Source: Lepidurus packardi (Eukaryota > Arthropoda > Branchiopoda > Notostraca > Triopsidae). Taken from it: DNA of 64,000 nt. Every line of letters begins with the position of its first letter. The stretch's first letter is position 1. Positions 12,001 through 24,000 of this stretch are shown piece after piece. The notes under the pieces were generated by a model. The model searched no databases. It had not been told where the DNA came from and saw nothing but the letters and a program-made list of their open reading frames with translations. Position numbers and translations under genes: made by a program. The stretch lies in contig JAKZAN010000007.1 in assembly GCA_023053545.1 (NCBI GenBank), positions 9,362,001 to 9,426,000 on the forward strand. Reading direction: 5' to 3'.

Positions 12001-15000
12001 CTTCCACTGCGAAGAAATTCTCTAAAATTCCTTAGAATGTCTCTTAATTCTCCTTAATTATTCTCCGCAATTATCTTAAAACAATACGAATCGAAACAAA
12101 CTTACAGTACCGATTCCTAGTTTCCAGAACTCATGGCTACCAAACTTACATTGCTTCCTGAATTTCTGCAGTAATTACTATGAATTGAATTAGTCTTTTG
12201 TTTGCATTTCACTTCACATTCTTCCCATATTTCTATTAATTGACTCAATTTCTGGAGTAGTTGCTTTAGAGCTTTTGTGGCAAAGTTACATTACTTCCTG
12301 AAATTTCTGCAGTAATTACTGTGAATTATATTTCCCTTTCATTTCCAATTTTTACTATGAATTGAATTAATCTTTTTTTGCATTTCACTTCACATTCTTC
12401 CCATATTGCTATTGATTGACTCACAATTTCTGGAATAGTTGCTTTAGAACTTTTGCGGCAAAGTTACATTACTTCCTGAATTTCTGCAGTAATTACTGTG
12501 AATTCAATTAGTCCTTTTTTTGCATTTCACTTCACATTCTTCCCATATTGCTATTGATTGACTCAATTTCTGGAGTAGTTGCTTTAGAGCTTTTGCTGCA
12601 AAGTTACATTACTTAAATTTCTGCAGTAATTACTGATTATGTTTCCCTTTCATTTCAAATTTTTTCATTCAAAGATTCAAATTTGGATATTGCGAAATTA
12701 ATGCAGATAAACTCTGCTTACCGGAAACGCTCAGAGTGACGTCATTGGTTCCGCTTATCGCACCTCGAGTATTACAACCTAATGACCTCTAGTTTTTTTT
12801 TTTATATTTTTTTCTCTGGGCAATACAAGAGAGCCAGACATGCGAAAGAAGAGAAGATGAATCAGGGGACATTCCTCCAATAAGCCAAGTTTCTTTCTTT
12901 CCCTTCTCTGCTTCCGTTGAGCTAGGTCATGATGCCCGCCCGGAAGGTCAGGTAGGGCCAACTAAAAATGGGTTTCAGCCCATGAGTCAGTTCTATCTTT
13001 AACCAGAATGACTCACTACAATATACAGTAAATGCCGCTTACTGTGATCATTGGTTATTAGGATCAGCCGCTTTATGGAATAAATTTTAAAGTGCCAATT
13101 CAAAATGACAAAATTCGTAGCGTTTTCATCGATTACTAGAATCCCACTTTCACATATTAAAATCAATTTAAAAAAGAATCTTCAGATGTACAGTAACGAA
13201 ACAGTAGTGATTGCTACATGGACTTTATATATTGACCAAAGAAATATTGCTTTGACGTCGTTTTGATCAGATCTGCCATTTCCAGCCTACTACTTCCCTT
13301 AAGGGGAAATCCCTTCTTAACTCCGCCAGTCAATTAAATGAGCAGGTTAATCAATTGATAATTATATATCATATAATTAATCAATTATAAAGTTTTATGT
13401 TGAGCGAAAGTTGCTTTGGCTGCAACATACAACTTTATAATATGAATTCAGTCAATCTGGATCGCTTTTTACAGTTTTATTTATTACTTAGCTGCTCAAA
13501 AACCAAAGTTTCCTGCATGTTTTTCATACAACTTTGCTTGGCAATGTGGTAAGTCACACAAATCACAACAATCAAAGGACCCAAATTCAATCTTATTTGA
13601 ATGGCACAAGTCAGACCAAACCACGCCCCCCAGTCAGTGATTTTCTTGATTTTGACTGGTGATTTTTGACTTTGAATGGTAGTGTGAACCACCCTTTAAG
13701 TGACTGGGGAAATTAGAAGGGATATCGTGCTGAGAACCTAGCAAAGCGTAGGAGGAGACAGGCGCTGTTTGTTGTGCTTTAGACTGTGTGGTTCTATAAA
13801 AATGGCGATGAACAAGAAAAGAGTTGATTTAAATGTAAAAAAGAAGTTGCGGTTCATTGAAACTTACGACAAGTTACAGCTAAAAGAATTGCCACAAAGG
13901 GAAACAGTTCAGTTACGAATTACTCGATCATATCTATGAAAATTCAAATCTATGAAATTAGCAGTTCAAAGTTCAATTACGAATTGAATATGATTGAATA
14001 TTGAATTGAATTACATATCTACGAAAATTGCTGAAAAATCCTTACCAAATAAACAGTAGTGGATCTAGAAAAAGATCACGAATTTTGATCTTTGTTTTGT
14101 TTTCAGCTTTGTTTCTTGGGTTTAAACATGCCAGTAACTAATTTTCGTTTACCAGATTTTCCGTTTTAATAGAATCAATATTCACTTGACAAATGTAATC
14201 CCAATAAGCGGCAACTACTTAATTTTTTCTTTTTTTTCCCCTGAAAAATCCTTACCAAATAAACAGTAGTGGATCTAGAAAAAGATCACGAATTAGACGA
14301 TGCTTTGTTTAATTGGTTTAAACATGCCAGTAACTGATTTTCGGTTACCAGATTTTCCGCTTTAATAGAATCAATATTCACTTGACAAACGTGATCACAA
14401 TAAGCGACAACTACTTCAACTACTACTTCAACTTCAACTACAACAACTACTATTTTTTCTTTTTTTTTTCCCCTGAAAAATCCTTACCAAATAAACAGTA
14501 GTGGATCTAGAAAAAGATCACGAATTAGACGATGCTTTGTTTCTTGGGTTTAAACATGCCAGTAACTGATTTGCAGTTACCAGATTTTCCGTTTTAATAG
14601 AATCAATATTCACTTGACAAACGTCATCACAGTAAGCGGCAACTATATTTTTTCTTATTTTTTCCCCCAATTTTGTAGATCCTCCTCTTCCACATATCAA
14701 AAATGCATCTTACAAAAGGGATCGGCTACTATTTAATCGCTCTGGGAGCACTCCACTTTGCTCGGGCCCAAATGGATCCTATAACTGTAGTATCTATTAT
14801 TGGCACCTCTATTGGCCTCATCAAGTACGTCGCCTCTTTATGGAACATGGCTTTCAACGAGAAACAAGACAGCTCCGGATCTAATGGCTTCAGCTTGGAC
14901 AACAACTTCGGTCTGTCGATACCTGGTCCTTTCCCGGACTTTACATTCGAGAACTTCAACCTGAACACGAATTCCCTAAACGGGACGCCAGTGAACCAAA

Positions 15001-18000
15001 CTGAATGGCAAACGCTGCTCCATTTCCTGATGAAGAACGACAAGGCGATCCTAAATCAATTCGCCGCCATGTCAGCCAAGTTAACCGGCATGGATCAGCG
15101 TCTGCAAGTCATCGAGTTGACTTTAGCGCGGCTAACTCGGCAGTTCCCAGCCGCGTTGCGATGGGAACTCGGGTTAGACCGGCTCATGACGCTCATCCGA
15201 CCCGTTCACTCGCTTTACGACACATTCCGGTACTTTCTAGCGTTTCCCCTTAACAAATCCCCGTTTTTCTAAACCTAATACGAGTTCCATCTAATCTATT
15301 AAGGTTGTACCAGGACCACAAAGACAAGGTCGAGCGTTTAACCCTCGAAGATTTCGCAAATTCAGCCGTTGGTCACGGAACGGACTCGCTTAGGTCCATA
15401 CTATGGCAAATCCACGACCATACAGTTGCCGGCGCGCCTCTACCGGCAGATTTGCGCAACTTTCGACAGTTGCGGATCGCCCGGGCGAGTCCGCGTCAAG
15501 CTCGCCTGCTAAATACGGGGATTTTCCAGCACTTCCTCGAGTATCTCAAAGTAAGTACCCTCTTTTCCCTTCCATTACTTCCCGGATTCGAACTGGGGGG
15601 TTTGGGTGGGGGTCAGTTCTCCTGCTGGTATGTTATTTCGATCCCTGAAGGAAGTGCAAGGTCCGATTTCGTAAACAGGAATGTTTAAGAAGGTTTTGAA
15701 ATTGAACAGGTCCACACTACAGGTCAAGGGTCAAGTGGGGATTCAATTTCAGGATACTTTTCCGTACTAGGATGTGCCAACTCGAGTTAAACCAGAGAAA
15801 ACTGAAAATACTTGAGGGGATTTTCGTTTTCAAGTAGTAAGGAAAAGAAAGGAAGCTATGATCCGAGAATTCTTATTACTGGCGTTTTCAACGCAGGACG
15901 TGAGTGGAGAAATAATGATTGATCGGGGTCTTTGCTGGATTCAATTAGCAGGCAGGAATCTACCTGGGCGTAAGAAAAGTGGAAAAGACATGCTCTAGGC
16001 CCAGCAAACCCCTTTTGGCAGGGAAAAGTAGTTTCGCCCCTTCGGAGCTTCAGTAAACAACACTTGGAACTCGCAGTTTACGCTACGCTCTTGCAAGGGT
16101 ACGCAGTTGCTAACACAACAGGATCAGGATCAGGTGAACGCTAACCCAAGTTCTGGAATGCTCTAGCACGTTTTAGTAGTGAAAAAAAAAACAAGAAATC
16201 AAAGCAAACAAACAATTTGGTGAATTGAAATGAAACAGTGAAGTGAATTGAAACTAGTCTCATTATACCCATGTTAACTGATCACATAACGCGAACCCAT
16301 ATTGATCCAGACTGTTTAGTCAAGCAATTAGGCTTACAGTTCGACAAAGGTTAAATGAAATCTGGCGATGTAAGTTGTTCGCAGTGTAAACGTTCCAGTG
16401 CCAACAATGAAAATCTCCCAAGTTTGCGCTGGAATTAGGATTTTTGATCTAGACTGTATTGACAGTCTAGATCGTATTGATCTAGACTGTTTAGTGATTC
16501 AAGCAATTAGGTTAAATTACGGTTAGATTACGTAAAATTACGTAATTAGGTTAAATGACGTAAGATTCTGTAAAATTGGAATGCAAGTTTCTAAATTTTA
16601 AAAACTGAACTTCAAATTCCAAGTTTTGAAAGTCAAATTTAAAGTGCTGTGACGTAGATTCGAACCGGTTCGAAGTCGACAACAGGTTTTCAATCTAAAG
16701 CAACGAACAAAAGCAAATACGAGTGAGGTTTGATTGGGTAAACAAGTCAGGTCAGTGTACCACGTGGTACAATGAAACAACAATGAAACCTTTCGGTGGC
16801 CAACATAAGAGTAGCGCGGCTTTCAATTTCCTTTTAGCCACAAGCTTTGCTTTTCATTGTTGGCTAACCGTGTTAAAACTTTGAAACTTTTTCATTCCAT
16901 GTGTCCATTTCATCGTTACAAGAATCTACAAGAAAAAGTGAAGTGAGTTGAAACTAGTCTCATTATATGTTAACCCATGTTAACTCATCACATAACGCGA
17001 ACCCATATTGATCCAGACTGTTTAGTCAATCAATTAGGCTTACACTTCGACACAGGTTCAATGTAATGTATGTAAGATTTTGTAAAACTTCAAATTCAGA
17101 TTCCTAAATTTGAAAACTGAACTTTTGGAAACTGGAAATTAAATTTGGAAACTGAACTAAATTGGAAACTGAAAACTGAACTGAACTGAACTGAAAGTAA
17201 AATTGAACGTGCTGTGACGTAGATTCGAACCGGTTCAAAGTCGATAACAGGTTTTCAATCTAAAGCAGCGAACAAAAGCAAATAAGAGTGAGGTTTGATT
17301 GGGTAAACAAGTCAGGTCAGTGTACCACGTGGTACAATGAAACAACAATGAAACCTTTCGGTGGCCAACATAAGAGTAGCGCGGTTTTCAGTTTCCTTTT
17401 AGCCACAAGCTTTGCTTTTCATTGTTGGCTAACCGTGTTAAAGCTTTGAAACTTTTTCATTCCATGTTTGCATTCCATCGTTACAAGAATTCCAGCGCAA
17501 ACTTTTGAGATTTTCATTGTTGGCACTGGAACGTTTCCACTGCGAGAAAACTACATCGCCAGATTTCATCGTTACAATAATTCCAGCGCAAACTTTGAGA
17601 TTTTCATTGTTGGCACCGGAACGTTTCCACTGCGAACAACTACATCGCCAGATTTCATTGTTCAAACCTGCCAAAACCCATCTCCTGCATTACACTGCGT
17701 TCCCTACTTGAGAATTAGACTGAGAATCTGTTGGAACATTCTTGCAACTCGAAGCCTAGTTTCACAAGTCGAAACACGTCAAAACAAGTTGGTGTGAGCC
17801 TGGGTATAAAAGCTGGCACCGATTAGGTCCTAATCTCATTGAACGACCAGCTCTGGACTCCTTCACAGGTTCATAAGCCCCTTTACGGGTAGTGACGTCA
17901 TCCTAGTTCTGTATTTATTTGCCTACCAAAAAACTCAGTGATTGAACATGAAGCCCAACATCGTTCTATTAGTTTGTGCCTTGGTCGCTTACGCACAAGG

Positions 18001-21000
18001 CTCCGATTTCCTGACCGCGGTAGTTAACCTCTCGGCCGCCAAACTGCGCGATGAGCTCTTCACAAACTTCATCACCAACAACGAAGACCCCAAATTGCAA
18101 CACCAAGCTTTCGCCGAACCCCTGAACTTGCAATTGGCTGTCCTGTCGACCACCGATTCCTTGCGTAGGGATCTGCAAGCGACTTCCCGTTTGGCCATGC
18201 TCAAGGCACTGGGCGGGGATAAGGAAATCCTGAAGCGCTTTGCGAACTTACGCTCGCGCTTTTCGAGTGTTGAACAACGACTCGATGACCTACGCGTGAA
18301 CCTACTGTCGGTGGGTCAACTACCGGTCAATTCCGCCTGGGCCACCTTATGGGACAAGTTGGAAGCGACCTTGGTTCCCGTGGGGAACTTACATGAGTGG
18401 TTTGAAACGTATCAGCGAACAGCTGGCATGGTGAACGAACGCACCTTGCGTGACTACGCGGACGTCATCCAAACTAACGACGACCGTGAATTGGCGACTG
18501 TACACTTGTTGCAGCAATTACATAACTTGACGTGTCCTAATAATGGGACCACAGAAGGAGCCTTTGACGTTTTAGCCCAAGCTCTCAAGGTGGCGCCACG
18601 TGTCATGTTTCGTGACCACTATTTGCAAACAATTCCAATTCATTTACTTAAACTATCTTTTTTTAGTATTCCATAAACTTGTTGTAAACTAGCACATTAT
18701 TTACAAACAAGTTTCAAAGTATTACTTACTATCTTTACTATCTTTTTTATTAACTATCATTTTACTAATTATCTTTTTTGTAGTATTATATAAACTTGTT
18801 TTAAGTAAACTAGCACATTATTTACAAACAAGTTTCAAAGGTTTTAACACTTGGTTTGGTTCCTAGACCACTATTTGCAAGCAATTCCAATTCATTTACT
18901 TACTATTAACTTTTTTATTAATTTACTTTTTAAATTTACTTTTTTATTAACTATCATTTTACTAACTATTTTTTTAGTATTACATAAACTTGTTTTAAGT
19001 AAACTAGCACATTATTTACAAAAAAGTTTCAAAGGTGTTAACACTTGGTTTGTCATGTTTCATGACCGTTATTTGCCAACAATTCCAATTCATTTACTTA
19101 AACGATCTTTTTTTAGTATTCCATAAGCTTGTTGTAAACTAGCACATTATTTACAAACAAGTTTCAAAGTATTACTTACTATCTTTACTATCTTTTTTAT
19201 TAACAATCATTTTACTAACTATTTTTTTTAGTATTACATAAACTTGTTTTAAGTAAACTAGCACATTATTTACAAAAAAGTTTCAAAGGTTTTAACACTT
19301 GGTTTGGTTCCTAGACCACTATTTGCAAACAATTCCAATTCATTTCCTTACTATTAACTTTTTTATTAATTTACTTTTTACTTTTTCATTAACTACCATT
19401 TTACTATCTTTTTTTAGTATTACATAAACTTGTTTTAAGTAAACTAGCACATTATTTACAAACAAGTTTCAAAGGTTTTAACACTTGGTTTGGTTCCTAG
19501 CCACTATTTGCAAGCAATTCCAATTCATTTACTTACTATTAACTTTTTTATTAATTTAATTTTTAAATTTACTTTTTTATTAACTATCATTTTACTAACT
19601 ATCTTTTTTAGTATTACATAAACTTGTTTTAAGTAAACTAGCACATTATTTACAAACAAGTTTCAAAGGTTTTAACACTTGGTTTGGTTCCTAGACCACT
19701 ATTTGCAAGCAATTCCAATTCATTTCCTTACTATTAACTTTTTTATTAATTTACTTTTTAAATTTACTTTTTTATTAACTATCATTTTACTAACTATTTT
19801 TTTAGTATTACATAAACTTGTTTTAAGTAAACTAGCACATTATTTACAAACAAGTTTCAAAGGTGTTAACACTTGGTTTGTCATGTTTCATGACCACTAT
19901 TTGCAAACAATTCCAATTCATTTACTTAAACTATCTTTTTTTAGTATTCCATAAACTTGTTGTGAACTAGGAAATTATTTAGAAACAAGTTTTTAACACT
20001 TGTTTTTGGTTCCTAGGCGTCGGACGGCTTCCTTTGTTCGTTAACCAAGTCGCCACACCAACTTGTCTATGACTTTTACAGCCTTTTAGCCCTAACGGAC
20101 GCTAAAGGTTACGCCATGATGCAATTCTCGTGGATGCTTCTCCGCCTTTACGAAAAAGGTACCGTTTTTGGTTCAAAAAGCGAGAATAGTAACCAAGGAA
20201 GGAGAGATACTTGGAAGTTTGCGTTTTTCTTTAGGCAATTTCACGATGGAATCGGATATGGCCCGTGCGGATTTCGAGCGCCGCATCCTCGAGAAGGCAG
20301 CCGCGGCGCGCCGCGTCTTGGCCGTTATGCCCAATTGGCTATGGAAATGCGACCCCGGTTCCAGCGATCACCACGAGGGCCAAACTTATTTGCAACTCAC
20401 TGAAGTGCTTCAAGTGAGTTACAAACCATTTTTACCCTCCTAACAACCCTTACAATCCACACCATTCTGCCAGCAACATTTCTTTCTTCTAATTCAAGAA
20501 TAATTTCAATTACACGTGCCAGGACTTTCAACGACTCACTTTGACGTCATTTGGTCATTTCAACGACTCACTTTGACGTCACTTTGATGTAGAACTGAAG
20601 CTGACTGTTTAACTAACTGTTTTTATCTAAAATCTTTCAAAGGAAGGGTTCTCCCTTCTAAATCTTCTGATCCTTCTGATCTTTCACTGTCCCAAGTTAT
20701 TTATGTGATGTTAATGTTGTTCCGGCCCCGTAAATAACCTTTCCGGCCTTGTTTTTTCTCATTTTCTCTCTCGCTCCGTCCTTTCTTTAGGGTTACCTTA
20801 TCAACGAGGTTGACATGAATAACATCAACACGTGCAAGGAGAATTGTGCCTCGTACACAGTAGCGACAGAGCAGAATTGCTTCCAGAACGGTTTTTGTGC
20901 TGAGCAAAAGAAATGCGATGGCGGCCGGCTTTTCAACTGCGGCTTTGTGGAAGCCGATTCGACGGTTTGCTTGTCCTCCTCGCTTACCCGTCGCTACGAC

Positions 21001-24000
21001 TGGGTGGAATACAAGAGCGGGCGATTGCTGGGCCAGCGGAATGATTGCCAGGGCCGCGGCCAGAGCAAAAAAAGCGTCAACAGTTGGTGGAGATGGATGT
21101 TTTGGCATTGTTCGTACTGCATGTGTCTCTGCGACCAGCCCAACATCGATTCAGATCGCTTTATTAGCCTTCAACCCATCACCAGCGACGTCACCCAGAA
21201 CCGCTTAATCACGGGCCTCCGTTTCGTGAAGAAGGGACGCGTCATCTCTTTGCAAATCCAAGATGGCGTCGCGCTGCCACGTGGCGCGGTCAACGCGTCG
21301 AGCGTTGACTGGCGACCGTTGGAATCGATCCGCGTCAAAGACGAGCTAACCGCGAACGGGAATCGCAGCGCGGACTACGCTATGATCACCTGGGAGGAAC
21401 GCGCCATCGACCTGGACGATTTGAGCGCTCCCGAGAATCACGTCATCACCGGCGTCCGATTCCGGAGGTTAGGACCTCACCTGAACCTCGAGATCCAAGC
21501 CACACCCATCAATTTCGTGACGGGAGCCTTGGACTCGCAGCGATCAGAGTGGATGGGCAATGACAACACCCCGGAATCGGATTCCCCGCGCACGAAACTC
21601 ACCCTGACCAACCCGGACGTTCCGACCCGCAGCGCAGTGCCGTCGACGTCGAACTCGAAGCCGGATCAGTACGTGGAATTCCAGGCGTCTTCGCTCGAAA
21701 AAGACGTTTCGCAAACCACGGTACCGTTCTGGGACGCGCAACCGGTGGTACCTGAGCCTGCTACCTGGCTGACAGGGATAGGATTGTTCCATAAGGGTCA
21801 AACAGGCTACGGAGGGTTCCTGAGCCTCAAAGTGGCCACTTTGAACGTTACCAACTACTTAGCGTTACCAAATCTCGGCGGCGAGAACTAATGTTATCTT
21901 TGTCGGTCTTTCCAACACAATCTTCCCAACAAGAGACTGTTTTTAAGCAATTCCCAAGTTTGGGAATTGCGCTGAATGTTCACGTTTGTAATAATATTTG
22001 ATTTCCGGGCGTTTTTTTACGACGGATGCTTCCTAATAAAACCTATGCTTTCACACTTGGGCTACATATCTGAATGTACAGTGCAAGTTCTTCTGTTGCG
22101 AGTAAACGAGCAAGAAGCTTCACTTCTAGCTTCAAGAACAAGAAGCTTCACTTATAGAAAAAGAGTTTCACTTTAGGTTATGTCCTCGTAAAACACAATC
22201 GACTTGGGAGGCATAAAAGCTCAGAAAGTTTTGAGAAAATTATTTTTCTTTTTATAAAGGAGTAGGAGGATTGTTACATTTACTAACCTTACTAGCCACG
22301 CCCTTGGTGTTGATCGAAATTATTCCTTTCTGATGCTAAGAAGACGAAACAGAATCGCTGACGTTTCTGTTATGCAGAAAAGGAAAGCCGTTGTGCTACA
22401 TTGTGATATTCTGGGTTTTGGATTTGAAAAAGAAATGGAGTGGGGTAACGCTGATGGTTTTGGTCGACTTTTTCGCTTTATAAAAGAATTTTACGAGTAC
22501 AATCTCGCTGAGAATTTAGGATACGTTAAGCTATGCAAAAGTTATGGAAAACATGCTTCGGCTTTTCTTAAGTTCTATAAACATTGTTTTATATCATACA
22601 AATTGCAAAGAGTGTGCAAAACGATCCAACTAACATCTGAATTAGCCATAAATGATCAATCTACGAAGACTATCTATTTATTATTATTATAAAATTTCTA
22701 TGAATCTTAAAAGTATCTCGCTGAGAACTTATAACACGTTAAATACGCGAAAGTTTTGGAAAAACTTAGTTAAGAAACTTTATTTCGTTCTCTTTTGGCT
22801 CTTGATCCGGATTTCGGAGCCAAAATTGTCAAAACCGGCTACAACCAGCAGCTGCGGTTGCCATTATTGCGTAGTAAGAGTGCAACGAAGCCTTCCGTTA
22901 GGAAACATTGCTATTTAATTGAGCTGTAAAACTGGTAACTTAACTGGATGTTTAGCTTATTTTCTCGCGTAATAATGACTTCTGTAACTTTTTCTGGATC
23001 AATGAATCTATGAGTTCCGTAATCTTTTTCTAGATCAAAAGGAATGAATGAATGACCTTTTGTTAGGTAGCGTGTGGTTTAGGGCAGTTAGGGAATGCTT
23101 CCCCATTTTTCGAAGGTCAGAAGGAACTAATAATAACACAAACGACCTCGGAAAACTTGACCAGATTTGCATTGCGTCTATCTGATTCTTTGACCTTTAC
23201 GGCCTCGCCTAACCCATAAAACCTGAAAAAAATGCCTTTCCCATTCCGCAAGATTCGTCAGAACTTTCGACAGGCGAAAGAATACATACATATCTAAAAA
23301 CAAAATTTTCTTACCTGAATCCTCAGCGGATGCATCATAATGAGATGAAGCATTTCTTGAGAAGGTAAAAGCTGACTTAACGGGATGCCTTGATTCCTCA
23401 CTGCTTGCCCAGTAAATGTCGCCAAATAGCGATGCAGAGGTAAGTGGAAGGACACTTGGTAAGGATCATTCTGCGCAAAAATAGAATAGAATAAATACAC
23501 GTTCTTAAAAGCGGAGATACGTTCCATTCACTTCATTAGCTTCTTTAAATAAAACTAAATCCAATCGACCTAAAGTTAAGCGTCATTTCGATAACGTCAT
23601 GCTCTACAACTTAATCTAAGCTTAAATTAAAAAATTATTCGCATGATTGCCGTCCTAAACTGGTCGAGAGCAAATAGCAACAATAAAATAAGCCAGTTTT
23701 CCCATTAAATGAACAGATTTAAGATCTAAAGATAATAAACAAGGCTTACTTTTCTCGAAACACTACCTTTGTAATTCCCATTTCACTAATTCCGTCTGCT
23801 AAACAGCGCCAAACTGGACTCTAGCGCTCAAATACGGTAAAAAAAAGTTCGAACGTTTCGCCAGGATTTAGCTATGCGAGGCATTTAACGCCACATAAGA
23901 CCTACATAACGCTCTGCATAGCTTGTATGGCTAACAACAAACCCGAAATTTAGAATTTTTTTTTTACTTAATATTGGCCATTTGATATATAATACGTCCT

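Larger units (their letters stand above)
9516..13025. other. UBR3 13.8-kb intron, 3' part: repeat arrays, no host gene seen
   Basis: This part of the large intron (minus-strand intron 9516-23314) contains the CAG-rich array (about 9600-11180), a pyrimidine-rich unique stretch (11180-12150), a roughly 180-bp tandem repeat (12155-12660) and unique sequence up to the transposon. I see no credible coding exon. Confidence 0.7.

Noticed and set aside
18851-19954. Two similar 91-codon hydrophobic frames
   Set aside because: They are copies of one array unit in the intron of the DUF4803-like gene, with low-complexity AT-rich content.
22333-22692. 119-codon plus-strand frame
   Set aside because: No recognisable domain; part of the sequence is degenerately repeated nearby, and there is no promoter or splice context.
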